64,000 nucleotides of DNA from Rhizophagus irregularis (lineage: Eukaryota > Glomeromycota > Glomeromycetes > Glomerales > Glomeraceae), in NCBI RefSeq assembly GCF_026210795.1, contig NC_089442.1, forward strand, positions 744,001 through 808,000, in the 5' to 3' direction. Below the pieces are notes generated by a model, which saw only the letters and a list, made by a program, of their open reading frames with translations, ran no database searches and had not been told where the DNA came from. Shown in pieces: positions 34,370-45,889 of this stretch (within the stretch, counting starts at the first letter, position 1; each line of letters begins with the position of its first letter). The translations under genes were made by a program, and so were the position numbers.

Positions 34370-35700
34370 GTACGAAGCATCTTCTTGAAATAAGTCTTGC
34401 GCTTTCTTTAGCAATGATTAGGCCATATTCAATGGCTAATTTAAGTTGTTCAAGTTTTTTTACACGCAAACTATTACATAAATCTGGGCATTGTGAAGCA
34501 TTGTGCTGAATGCATGATTCCGGTTGCTCAGCAGTCTCTTGATGAGGTACTTCCGAGTTCTCAAGACAATTTAGTCGAGACTATCCAAAGGGCACTTTTT
34601 TTTTGTTATGGGTTCAGCGTTTATCTCATCATTCTTTGGGGTAAGGTTTGCCCTTTGCTTCTTATGGACGGAAAGAGGGACAGTTTTCCACTACTATTTA
34701 CCGTGAACTCACCTCTCTTTATCCAGCCTTATATTGCCAAGGCACACCTAATATTATTAATGATTTATCTTTCCTATTTTTATCCCTCTCTGTTTCGAAC
34801 ACTAAGAATTCATCACTAATAGTTAATTCATTTTTCCCTTGACCAATAGTTATAGGCAGGTCATAGATTGCCCCTACTGTTTTAGCCAAACTAGCTATAC
34901 GTGTAATTTCGTGAGAGCTATTTTTGTCTATCCCTATTCCCAATTTCTCGGCAATATTTTGTGAAATTATTGAGGTATCTGACCCGTGTCAATCACTGCA
35001 TAAGGTATAATCGGTATAATCTCTGTATTTATTTTGCAACAAACCGTGGCCACATCATTTGGAGCCTTAAGACGAATAAAATTTATCTCAAAAGGCTTAG
35101 GGTAGTACACAACCGATCTTTTACATGACTGCATCTTATGCAATTGGGAATCTCCTGATCCTTCATGATTTGACTCTTGTGACTTTGATACGTGATTTGG
35201 TACCAGAATATTCTGTCCTAATCCCGTAGGTTGCTGTATATATCTAGGTTCTTCACCGCACCGAATACTGGAAGAATAACAGTAAGCGCATTTTCAGAAG
35301 TAATGTAATTGACCTGTAATTGATAGACCGCTGGTAACAAAATATCGTTATATAAGCTATGTTCAATTCTTGATCGTATCGGATTGACTGAAAAAATGTA
35401 AAACCAATCAGACCATAGTTACAATTGAGCTCAGTTTTTTGATTGATCGGATTGGTTATATTACAAATTTTTGTAGATCTATTTTGACTAACCGCTGACC
35501 GCATTAGAAACCAATTATCTAAGGGTGCAAATTTACGATAATTCCGATCCGGTCTAGAATTGAACAGGGCTATACTTCTGTGACCTGTTTCCATATATCT
35601 CTTCCTTCTCTTCGGGAGAGTAGTTGGAATATATTGTGCTAAGAGCATGACTTTTATGCTAATATATTCTTTGTTGAGATGACGGAAAATTTCTTGCACA
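34370..35700 (-). pseudogene. Retroelement remnant with aspartyl protease domain
   Basis: On the minus strand a 148-codon frame (35699-35253) forms the upstream part, with RHLNKEYISIKVMLLAQYIP near its start. After a frame change the text continues into a retropepsin-like domain around 35010-34960: AVIDTG followed, after a one-base slip, by SDTSIISQNIAEKLGI. It ends near the LIILGVPWQYKAG stretch at about 34719. Degraded pieces follow (KLEQLKLAIEYGLIIAKES near 34380-34430). The DTG motif and the later hydrophobic-ILG motif are the hallmarks of the family. Reverse transcriptase and integrase were not found. Non-functional. Confidence 0.6.
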
Positions 35701-35704
35701 ATTC

Positions 35705-36120
35705 TTTAGGGCATTGTGCGACTAATGATCTTATTAATGATTTGAATGATGCTCGAAATATTCTTGTATGACGTTAATATCCTTTTTTAGTTTTCGAGAA
35801 TAACTACTCCATTACCATTCTTAACTCCATTGTCTTTGGTTTTACTTCGTGAGCTCTGCTCAGGTTTTTCTTGGTAGATTTCTTTTTCGTTACTTCTTTA
35901 GCCTCTTACCATTCTTTTTTATACTCTTTTTTTAACTTTATTGATTCTGAAATTGTAAATTTGTAATTTGTAATTGTATTTGACGCAGATGTATAGAATA
36001 TTGTTTTTTGTTTGATAACCTATAAAATGACTTATATTTACTTACTGTTTACTGTATTCTATTATTTATTTTATTAAATTATCACATATTTTCTAAAATA
36101 GTAACATCCATTGAGGTATT
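35705..36120. other. Intergenic DNA
   Basis: No gene recognised. Confidence 0.4.
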
Positions 36121-36124
36121 TTAA

Positions 36125-36350
36125 ATATCATTGTATTTTGAAAGTTCTTTTGTAAATGGATTGAGTAATGAGTAGTTGGTTGGCTATTTTCAATAGATAA
36201 ATATTTAATTGTGTATATTCCTCTGCTTCTTTAATTTGCTTCTTAATTCCTCATCTTCATGAAACAGTTGCTAAAATATTATTATGAACGCAATTTGCAA
36301 AAGATTGTCTTCCAATTGCAATATAATATATATACAGTAATTATACCAAA
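36125..36350 (-). pseudogene. Broken copy of the kinase C-terminal exon
   Basis: This aligns in the same orientation with pieces of 36890-37270: the region encoding the LLNPFTEDL-like end, the QIKEAEEYRKTN-like stretch and the CAHDNILA / ATGRQPFANC-like stretch are recognisable in shifted frames with the middle deleted. It is a tandem duplicate fragment downstream of the intact kinase. Confidence 0.7.
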
Positions 36351-36354
36351 ATCA

Positions 36355-36854
36355 TACATATAAACTGTTTCTTAAGTATATTTATGAAAGTAATTTGGCG
36401 ACAACTAATAATACAGAATAACAAATAAATAAAAATTATAACTTTATATTACGAGTATAATGATAACATAGTGTGAAGTATAATTTTTGTAATAATAATA
36501 ATAATAATGTTAATTTTATTTTCAAAACATGATAATATAATAACAGAATTTTAAATATTCACTTTAAAAAAAAAATAAAAATAAAAATGAAATAATGAAT
36601 ATGTTAAATATCATCAAATGTTATCATACCAACATTCAATAGCCCTATAAAAAATTTTTTATCCAAATGTTTACATTATTTCTCCATGGCTTTCATAAGA
36701 ATTCTGTAAAAATGGTACATTCACAGAAAAAACTAAAATATAAAACATGAATCAACATTTTTTACAAGGTAGAGTATAGTAATTACTTTTTACAAAATTT
36801 TAATTTTAACTATTTGATTAAAACAGCAATAATAGTATTCATAATAACTTTAGT
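36355..36854. other. Kinase 3' flank
   Basis: AT-rich, with an AAT trinucleotide run near 36490-36510 and no gene. Confidence 0.45.
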
Positions 36855-39827
36855 TCAATCATTAATCATACAGTCTAAACAATCAGTATCATCTTTTAAA
36901 AGATCTTCTGTAAATGGATTGAGTAATCGAGAAGTATAACAAGCTTGTGGATGAATTGATTGACTATTTCCAGTAGATAAAACATTTGTTTTTCTATATT
37001 CTTCTGCTTCTTTAATTTGCTTAATAATTTCTTTAGTTTTATCAGAATGAAAAGAATCATTGAACAATTTTTCTATTTCAATAGAACTTGGTCTTTCATC
37101 TGGATCTGGATCCCAACATTTTTTCATTAAATCAATATAAAATTTTGGTGCTTCTTGTTCATTTATTTCAGGTCTAATTCCATTACATATATTTAATGCT
37201 AAAATATTATCATGAGCACAATTGGCAAAAGGTTGTCTTCCAGTTGCAATATAATACATAATCATACCAAAACTATATACATCTGCTGCTTGATTATAAG
37301 GCTTTCCTCTTAATATTTCAGGAGCTACAAACGGCATAACTCCATAAATTTTTGTTTTGTCTACATTACTAACTTCTCCACATAATCCCATATCTGATAT
37401 ATATATATCACTTGTAGAATTTCCAGAGTCAGTATAATTGGAACCATACTTAATTGATACCAATATATTTCCTGTATGGAAATCACGATGAACCACTTTA
37501 TTTTCATGAATTTTTTTAAGACCTTTAGCAATATTGCTTATTACACTCCATTTTTCAGACCAATGGTAATTTCTAATGATAGTACTATTGTAATTATTAA
37601 GATTTCCACCATTTGCATATTCAAGTACAATAATATAGTTATTTGTATCTGGATTTTGGGATATCCCATATATTTTGAGAATTCTATTATTATAAATATT
37701 AATAGAGTATGCATTAGCCTATCAAAAAGTAAAAACAATCATTATTCAGAAGTGCTTAATGAAACCTAAAAAAATAAATTTCATACCTCATTTAAAAACT
37801 CATTAGTAATATTTTGTGAATTATGCAAGCATTTTAAAGCAACTTTTTTATTACTAGTCCTATTGTGTTTCCTTTTATAATTATCATATTTTAATGGACC
37901 ATCTTTCCATATTGCTGAATAGACTGTAGCAAAACCACCTTTACCTATTTCTTTAATATTATCAAACTGATCATATGGTATCCATTCAACAATTATATCA
38001 TAATAATAGTTAATTTTTAATTGCGTTTTTTGAATAAAACTGTCAATTTTTTCATTTCCACTAGTCCAATTTACAAAATTTTGTTTTAAACCATTTATTT
38101 GACATGGTTTACACCATTTTTCCCATTTTACTGTATATATTTCACCACATTCTTTGCAATTACAATCATTTTGAAATACTATGAAATATTCTTTTGCATT
38201 TGGATTTTGGGATATTCCATATATTTTAAGAATACCATATTCATCATTAATGGAATATGTTTTAACCTGTTAAATATAAAAGTTGTTATAATAAAGTACT
38301 TTTAAGGATTAAATTACAAAATTAGAAGTTTCATACCTCATTTAGCAAGTCACTAATAACATTTTGAGAATTATTCAAGCATTTTAAAGTGACTTCTTTA
38401 TTAGGTTTTCTTTCATATTTTATTACTTCATTATTATATTCTAATGAACCATTCTTCCATATTGCTATAGCAAAGCCATCTTTTCCTATTTTTTTAATAT
38501 TATTGAATTGGTTATAAGGTATCCATTCAACAATTATATCATCATATCCTTCAATTTTCAATTGCATTTCTTGAATGGAATCATCAATTTTTTCATTTCC
38601 ACTAGTCCAGTTTGTAAAATTTTGTTTTAAATTATTTATTTGACATGGTTTACACCATTTAGCCCGTATTTTTGTATATATTTCACCACATTCTTTGCAA
38701 TTACAATCATTTTGAAATACTATAAAATATTCTTTTGCATTTGGATTTTGGGATATTCCATATATTTTAATAACATCATATTCATCATTAATGGAATATG
38801 TTTTAGCCTGTTAAATATAAAAGTTGTTATAATAAAGTACTTTTAAGGATTAAATTACAAAAATTGGAAGTTTTGTACCTCATTTAGCAAGTCACTAATA
38901 ACATTTTGAGAATTATTCAAGCATTTTAAAGTGACTTTTTTATTAGGTTTTCTTTTATATCTTATTTCTTTATTATTATACTTTAATGAACCATTCTTCC
39001 ATATTGCTGTAGCAAAGCCATCTTTTCCTATTTTTTTAATATTATTGAATTGGTTATAAGGTATCCATTCAACAATTATATCATCATATCCTTCAATTTT
39101 CAATTGCATTTCTTGAATGAATTTATCAATTATTTTATTTCCACTTGTCCAGTTTGTAAAATTTTGTTTTAAATTATTTATTTGACATGGTTTACACCAT
39201 TTAGCCCACATTTTTTCTGTATATATTTCACCACATTCTTTGCAATAACTATTATTAAGTACTATAATATAATCACTTGTATCTGGATTTTGGGATATTC
39301 CATATATTTTAGGATTTATATATCGATCATATTTATCTACTTTAGTGGAATATGTTTCATTCTGTTAATATAAAAAGTTGTTATAATAAAGGTACTTTAA
39401 GACTAAATTACAAAAATAAAAAAAAATAAAAGTTTCATACCTCATTTGAAAATTCATTAATAACATTTTGTAAACTGCTCAAGCATTTTAAAGCAACTTC
39501 TATATTAGATATTCTTTTATGTTTCCTTTCTTCTTCATTATATTCTAATAAACCATCCTTCCATATTGCTGTAGCAAAACCATCTTTGTTTGTTTTTTTA
39601 ACATTATTGAATTGGTTGTAAGGTATCCATTCAACAATTATATTATCATGTCTTTCAATTTCTAATTGCATTTTTTGGATAAAATTATCAATCTCTTCAT
39701 TCCCACTAGTCCAGTTCACGAAATTTTCTTTTAAGTTACTTATTCTACATTGTTTACACCATTTATAATCAATATTTGCATACATTTTATCACAGCTTTC
39801 ACACATAATATCATCTTGAGATGACAT
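36855..39827 (-). CDS. Protein kinase (TKL-like) with tandemly repeated zinc-ribbon/N-lobe exon
   Basis: Five exons, all introns GT-AG and phase 0: 39827-39441, 39361-38879, 38807-38337, 38266-37787 and 37718-36855, for about 894 aa. Exons 1-4 each encode a C-x2-C ... C-x2-C zinc-ribbon-like motif (CKEC and KWCKPC type), a W-T-S-G-N stretch, VEWIPY and a kinase N-lobe through the beta-3 lysine (VALKCL or VTLKCL). Only exon 4 has the complete glycine loop GKGGFATVYSAIW; exons 1-3 lack VYS, exactly 9 nt. Exon 5 supplies the hinge and C-lobe: HRD (about 684-686) with N, DMG (716) in place of DFG, and the APE of VAPEILRG. The last module plus exon 5 is therefore a complete, likely active kinase with three extra partial N-lobes in front. 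Exons 2-4 are near copies of one another. Confidence 0.85.
37787..39361 (-). repeat. Tandem exon-intron repeat inside the kinase gene, three units
   Basis: Three successive exon-intron units of about 540-560 bp (exons 483, 471 and 480 nt; introns 79, 71, 70 nt). The intron sequences are also similar (TTAAATATAAAAGTTGTTATAATAAAG-like text recurs), so whole genomic units were duplicated. Exon 1 is a more diverged fourth copy. Confidence 0.85.
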
Positions 39828-41150
39828 GATTTAGATTTTTTTGGTTTTTTTAAAAAACAATAATCGACGTTAATTAAAGAGAAGGCTTGTTACAAAATTT
39901 AAATTGAATTGGAAATCATGTGGTAATAATTACGTCATATTGCTTTAAGTGTAACATAATACTACTCAATAAATTTGTCATACAGTGCAAATGCAGATCA
40001 AAATATAATCACTTGTTGATCGGAATGTCGATCATTTTGGAATGATACAAATGATGAATATTAGATTTTAGGCTAAGAATTACTTACCTAAATGAAGTGC
40101 CTAATAAATTTACTGCGCATTATCTTAAGATTTTTAGATATTCTTCATCAATAATTTCTTATATATTTTTATTTTGTTATAACTTAAATATTTATACTTC
40201 TCCTATAAAGTTTACAAACTAATAATTGAAAAGTTTATTGTAAATTTAATAGATATCTTTAAAAGAGCAAAAAATTAAGTGAATTTGTAGAAGTTGACAA
40301 TATATTTTTCATAAAAGTTAGCACTTAATTTGTGACATACTAATATATTTTCAGTTCTTACTTTATGATTATTACAATTGGGAAACTTTAGTAATACCAC
40401 ATTAAGGGTAAAAAAATTTAGTGAATCTTTCAATTGTCAATTTATCATACCAAAAAATAATCAATTTGAAAATTGAACATATAATAATTTGTAAATATAA
40501 TAAAGATTTCACTACTTATTTCTCATTGCTTAATTTTCTCTTTATGTTAATTATTGCACAGTGGTGAAGAGGAAGTTGTGATGATGTGCACACACCATAG
40601 GTTGCTTACTGTGCTTACTAATATAACATTGTTTAACATGTTGCACAAATAAAAAGAAATAGAAAAATAAATATATAATAAAGATTTGGCAAAATTTTAA
40701 AGTATACAATATTAAATAAAAATGGAATAATTGGATACCATTATTTGGTATTGAATTTATTTAGTACTTCACAGATCATCCTCAGTAAATCTCACATCCC
40801 GAGAATAGCAAATATCAAAACATTTTTGAACAGGAATGACCATGATAATTGATAAGCATTATTAATAAAACAAACTTTAAGCGTTTGTACATAACTTGAA
40901 TAAAATTCTAAAATTGATTTTTAAAAAATTTGCTGTGCCACTTTTGAAAAAAAAAATGACAATCATAAAAATCTAAACTAATAAGTTAATTTACGATTAA
41001 TTTTTTATTCTTAATAACTTATCCCGAGCCCACATTTTTATTTACTTTGTATCACGTGACATTTAATTGTTGCTTATAAATAACATTCTTAAATAAAACC
41101 CAGTTTAAAACTAATTAAATAAAATAACTCGTTGGTATTTATAAAAATAT
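39828..41150. other. Kinase upstream region and intergenic DNA
   Basis: No gene or clear repeat recognised. The first 70 bp upstream of the kinase ATG are T/A-rich without a firm TATA call. Confidence 0.4.
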
Positions 41151-41155
41151 TTAAC

Positions 41156-41450
41156 CCCTATAAAAAAAGAAAATTCGGAATTTGTCCTGAAAAGTATGGA
41201 AAATGTCCGGAAATTTTCTGTGCGTCCGGAAAACATTCGGAAACAGTCACGTTTTGGAATACTTTCCAGATGCACAAATTCCAGACATTTTCTTGACACT
41301 CCAGAATTTGTCCAGAATTTGTCCAGAATCGAGCGTCCGGAAAATGTTCCAAAACATGACCGTTTCTGAATGTTTTCTGGACGCACGGAAAGTTTCTGGA
41401 CATTTTCCATACTTTTCAGGACAAATTCCGAATTTTCTTTTTTTATAGGG
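41156..41450. mobile_element. Foldback MITE with CCCTATAA ends
   Basis: An almost complete 295-bp palindrome: the first 50 bp (CCCTATAAAAAAAGAAAATT onward) are repeated inverted at the end. The centre is a series of CCGGAAA / TTTCTGGAC and related words. The overlapping ORFs on both strands (41111-41448) are by-products of the palindrome. The terminal bases match the elements at 14105 and 62532, but the internal sequence is different. No clean target duplication was found. Confidence 0.8.
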
Positions 41451-42060
41451 AAATTAATAATAATATAATAATAAATAATTGTTTTTTAAAAATTATCCTA
41501 AGACTCTAAGCAGCTAAACTCCATTTTCAACACACTTATGTATGTGGTATTAATTTTCTTCATTATCACCAGTGTTGTATTTTTTTTTTTTAATAATAAA
41601 TTTCTCAAGTTTTTATAAATATTTTAATTGGGTTAAAAAACTTGTCAGAACGAAATTAAAATTTGTAACCGTTCAATTAATCGGCTGAATTAAATAATTG
41701 ATTACTGTAAATTAATTAATTTATCTATTTAACTCACCAGAGGATATATATAATTTTCCCACATCATTATTCGTAATTGTTACTTTGGAAAATTTATAAA
41801 ATGTTATATGAGACTTACCTAAATATTTCATCTTGGTAAGAATTTTTAATTTAAATTTTTTGTGTGATGACTATTTAATTGCAAAGTTTTTATTTTCAAA
41901 AGCGAGTGAAAATCTGAATTGTCAAAACTTTGTTTATCTTCTTGTTACGCATTATGACAAGATTTGTGTAATTTTTTCGATAATTAAAAAAAAAGATACT
42001 ACATTAAATGAGATGATTGTAATGAAACATACACAAATGTATATTATAGATATCATGTGA
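41451..42060. other. Intergenic DNA
   Basis: A 75-codon plus-strand ORF at 41833-42060 is present, but its composition gives no support for a gene. Nothing else recognised. Confidence 0.4.
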
Positions 42061-42079
42061 AATAAATAATACTAAAAAG

Positions 42080-42700
42080 AATTTTGCAAAATGGAGTAGT
42101 GGAAATGAAAAAATTGATGAATTTATTCAAAAAATGCAATTAAAAATTGGAAAATTAATGATACAATTGTTGAATGGTTACCGTACAACCAATTTATTGA
42201 TGTCAAAAAAATAGACAAAAATGATTCGGTTACATTATATTTGGAAATATGAATAAATAGTCCATTAGAATATGATGAATACGATAACAGTGAACGTAGA
42301 AGGACACCTAGTTATAGAAAATTGTCTTAAAATGTTAAATAATTAACAAAATATTGCCAATAAATTTAATGAATTTTTAAATGAAGTATAAAATTTTTAT
42401 TTTTGCTATTTTATTTAAGGATTTTTATAACAACATCAACATTTTTATATACTTTTAGCAGGTTAAATCATATTCTATTAAGGGTAAACCATATTTTAAT
42501 CAGGATATTTGTGCTCCAATTGCATACAAAACTCAGATACAAATGATTATATTGTAGTTCTTAATTATGATTTTTGTGGAAAATGCGGTAATCAATATAC
42601 TTATATATTATAAATGGTGCAAACCATGTCAAATAATCAGCTTAAAGCAAAATTTTGCAAACTGGACCATCGGGCTTATGTAAAAATTAAGTTTTTTCAG
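42080..42700 (+). pseudogene. Inverted, decayed copies of the kinase zinc-ribbon/N-lobe module
   Basis: On the plus strand, opposite to the intact kinase, broken frames read SSGNEKIDEFIQKMQLKI, then VEWLPYNQFIDVKKI and later SPLEYDEYD. After an intron-like gap a second partial module reads DYIVVLNYDFCGKCGNQY and KWCKPCQII then LKQNFANW. Stops and frameshifts throughout. There is no C-lobe nearby. Confidence 0.75.
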
Positions 42701-42737
42701 ATGAAATAAAGTAACATTTATTATATTAAGCTTAATA

Positions 42738-42870
42738 ATCAAAAAGCTTTATTTTTATTTTTATTTCAATGTGAACTAGGTCACAGTACAAATTACAAGG
42801 ACACTAAACTAGAGCCAAAAGTAATTTCCAAAACTATAAACCAAACCGCTGCTATCGTGACGAAAGTATT
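42738..42870 (-). mobile_element. 5'-truncated LINE 3' end, short copy
   Basis: On the minus strand the sequence ends in an AAATAAAAATAAAAATAAA tail. About 100 bp before it resembles the segment before the tail at 43250-43380 (shared words: CAAATTACAAGGAC, CCAAAAGTAATT and CCAAACCGC on plus). It is a second insertion of the same LINE or SINE family. Confidence 0.55.
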
Positions 42871-43740
42871 ATGTGAAATCTAAAAATGAATATATAACTA
42901 TCTATGTAATGAATTGTGTAACACGAAATATTATAAAAAAAAGAAAAAACTATATTGTGAAAAAGTAGTTTGTCTCCGTGGGTTTCTCAAGAACCCGAAT
43001 GTAAAAATTACTTGACGTCCAACGGATATAAGATTGTTGGTCATGGTAAGTGTAGTCTTTTGAATAGAGAAAGGACAATTTGGCCTTACTTCTTGGTGTA
43101 GTATGCACACGGTGACATCTGAGGAATTTCTATGTGTTTCTTTGCATTTGAGAGAATTATTTTGGAAATGGCAATTTTTCTTTTTCCGTTTTGTAATAAT
43201 TCCCATAGTTTGAAGTGATGTGTACGTTTGTTCCAGCCACGGAGTTGAGATTTTTATTTTTATTTTTAAATTCCACGTGAAAAAGCCACGATACAAATTA
43301 CAAGGACGAACTGCCAAAAGTAATTCTAAACTAAAATCGTGACCAAACCGCCATGACGACAGCGCCACCCTGGTGTCGAAAAATAAAAACCAGTGGAGGG
43401 ACGATCTGAGGAGCCAACGGAGCTGAGATCAGTGTGATTAATATGGATCACGTGATGATCTTTTGCTTAAGTAATTGTAAAATAAATATGTCAAGTCCGC
43501 TGGTATATGAGAAGTATGCAAGGGTGCTAGCAATCTAGTGCAATGGGTATGCCTTCTAATAGAGGCAAGTTGAATAATGGTGATGCAGAAACTCTGTCCT
43601 TGATGTCAAAATTGAAACTTGAAGTGTGTTTTATCAAAAGATCAATGAGGATTTGTGTTTGTTTAAGACGTTTTGGATCCTATTGCGGTGTTTGGAACAT
43701 AAGCCGATGTGTATGCTTGTATCCGTAGCATTGTTACATT

Positions 43741-43994
43741 CTAAACAAGGTAATTGACCTGTAAAATATAATTTTGAGTAATATCGTTGAAGGATATCTG
43801 CAGTTGGGTAGATAAAACAGGATTTTTTGACTTTAGACCTTGGTGTTTGGATAATTTTTTGCTGATTGGAGCGTCGGTTGGATTATAGTTTAGCCAGCGT
43901 TTTGTGTAATACCAATCGATATTACCATTCGCTATATGGTGGAATGTTTTGTTTTTAACCAGTGAATGAAAGATGCGTGCTTGAATAAGCATAT
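43741..43994 (-). pseudogene. C-terminal part of the LINE ORF beyond the hAT-like insertion
   Basis: An 83-codon frame (LIQARIFHSLVKNKTFHHI, then NGNIDWYYTKRWLNYNP) follows the RNase H domain if the hAT-like element and one target copy are ignored, although one base is out of frame. It has no independent start signal, so it is not a separate gene. Confidence 0.5.
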
Positions 43995-44002
43995 TGCTCC
44001 AT

Positions 44003-45221
44003 TAGTGTTTCAATCCGGGCAGAAACCGTCATCCGGATAAATTAAAAAAATATCCGGTTTCTATCCAGATTATCCGACTCGGATAAAAATCCGGATATAT
44101 CCGGGTAGAAACCGAAATCCGGATAAAATTATTTAAATTTTTTTTACTGTAGATCATTTTTAATAAATAAAATTCGTGGCATTCATTTAATTTAATGTGG
44201 CATTTAATTAATTAAATATATGGCATTTAATTAACTACTAAATTTGTGGCATTTATTAAATTTATGACAATTAAATTTCGTGGGATTGATATAAAAATTT
44301 ATTTATAGCATTTATTTTTTATTTATAAATTTAAGTACAGTTAGTTAATGTAGTCCTAAGCTCTAACCAAAATAAATAAATACTGTAATCATTTTCTTGG
44401 ATTTTTTTGTAATTTCACTTGAAACATATTTTTGAATAGTGGAAAATAATTCATAAAATGATGGAAAACAGTAACGTTCAAGATTATATTACTCTAAGTG
44501 AGAATGAAGAGTCCAATGATGAAGTTACAGAAATTGCTCTAATACTAAAAAGAGGATGACCTAAAAAATTATCTAGGACACTTGGAAAATAAAGGATGAT
44601 AAGTGCTAGTAAAATAAGTTAACTGTACTTGAATTAACAAGTCAAATATCAAATAATCCAAATCCCTTTAAACTAACTACTACAATGACTAAACCACAAA
44701 CAAAAGTGAGTTGGGTATGGGAATATTTTGTTAGAAAACAAAGTGAAAATGGAGAAATACGTGCATATTGTCAGTTTATATCAGATAATGGAGAAAATGT
44801 ACAAAAAGTTATAAATATGATGGATCTGTTGTTAAGCATGGAATAACACCACCCACAGAACACATTATATCTGAAAACAAATCAATAATAAATGCCGTGA
44901 ATTTAATATATTAAACTCAAATTATGTGACAAATCTTGTGACATAACTTAAAATTTTTCCTTGTGGTTAACGAATAATTAAAACAATAAAAAAAAATATT
45001 TAAAGTAATCATATATAATATTTTAACTCATCTGAAAATATATGAAATGTTATGATTTAAATTTTTTTAAAATTTTTTTTTATTTTTTATCCGGATTCCG
45101 GGTCAATCTGACCATTTTTTATCCGGATATTTATCCGGGTAAAAACCGTAATTATCCGGATACCTAAAAAAAAAATTATCCAGGTTTATCCGGTTGAACC
45201 CGGCAACGGATCAAAACACTA
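44003..45221. mobile_element. hAT-like element with ATCCGGAT subterminal repeats and BED-finger relic
   Basis: TIRs start TAGTGTTTCAATCCGGG on the left and, complemented, TAGTGTTTTGATCCG on the right. Both flanks carry the 8-bp repeat TGCTCCAT (43995-44002 and 45222-45229). TATCCGGATA-type palindromes are repeated near both ends. At 1219 bp it is larger than the MITEs and keeps part of a transposase gene, so it is a deletion derivative of an autonomous hAT. Confidence 0.9.
44457..44890 (+). pseudogene. hAT transposase N-terminus with damaged BED zinc finger
   Basis: An ATG near 44458 reads MENSNVQDYITLSENEESND then meets a stop. Further on KVSWVWEYFVRKQSENGEI, then AYCQFI, matches a BED finger except that the second Cys of the C-x2-C pair has become Ile. 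A later shifted frame (GSVVKHGITPPTEH) would hold the histidines. No RNase H-like catalytic core remains. Confidence 0.7.
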
Positions 45222-45229
45222 TGCTCCAT

Positions 45230-45875
45230 TGGTAGATATTTTGGTAAGTTATTCCAATTGATGAAACCTGTAGACGTTTTGTTGAAGAATTTGAAGTTAA
45301 CAATAATAAGATCTTGAATATTAGCACCTGATGACGTGAGGCGATCTGCTAGTTCGTTAAATTTGTCACCTTTAACTTTTTTGAGCGAAACTATGAGATG
45401 TTTTGTTTCAATTAACCAAAATATGAGGTCACAGATAAGAAAATTATTTTGTTTTAGTCTTCTTCTAGAACTGATATTGTATGATCTGATTCTATTTTCA
45501 AATGTTGTGATGCAGTTAGCAGAGTCCGTGAAAATTGTACATATGCTGTTGAATGGGAAAGTAAATTATGTATGTAAGAATGCCTATGGCTTCACTTTTT
45601 GTAGAAAACGGGAAGAAGATAGTTGAGCCTTTGAATTTACGTTTCAGAAGATAAGGGTGTGTTTGTATCCAACTGTAACCGCTGGTGCAATTGTTGGTGC
45701 CTATCAGTTTGACTGAACCATCAGTATGAAAGTGGAAATTTAAGTATTGAGAAAATTCTTTCGCGATGTCTATTAAGGTGTGTTTGATAGAATTTGTGCA
45801 GGCTAATACTGCGTTTAATAATGCTGCGCCTGGTTTATTCCAGTTCCTAATCCAGTTCTGGATTTTTTTAAAACT
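45230..45875 (-). pseudogene. RNase H domain of a LINE ORF, frameshifted
   Basis: The minus strand reads LNFHFHTDGSVKLIG (first catalytic D), then STKSEAIGILTYI (catalytic E). A frameshift follows, then FTDSANCITTFE (second D) and, near the end, KGDKFNELADRLTSSG, the final conserved Asp region. The order and spacing match type I RNase H domains at the end of LINE ORF2. One indel near 45540 splits the frame. After 45222 the text continues across the hAT-like insertion into the frame at 43992. Confidence 0.75.
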
Positions 45876-45889
45876 GAAGAAAAAAATTT

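Larger units (their letters stand above)
43252..45875 (-). mobile_element. Degenerate non-LTR retrotransposon (LINE) carrying RNase H
   Basis: Minus-strand remnant with the RNase H domain upstream (45860-45230), an interrupted C-terminal part (43994-43741) and an A-rich tail at about 43252-43270. No reverse transcriptase or endonuclease region is visible, so it is strongly 5'-truncated. It is interrupted by the hAT-like element 44003-45221. Confidence 0.7.

Noticed and set aside
34493-34842. Plus-strand ORFs opposite the protease remnant
   Set aside because: The minus strand carries the recognisable protease-type text; these are shadows.
41111-41448. Three ORFs on both strands with similar peptides
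   Set aside because: A palindromic element gives the same peptides on both strands; there is no start context or domain.
42931-43368. 145-codon minus-strand ORF
   Set aside because: It runs through the A-rich tail and untranslated end of the LINE, its composition is mixed, and it ends in poly-Phe.
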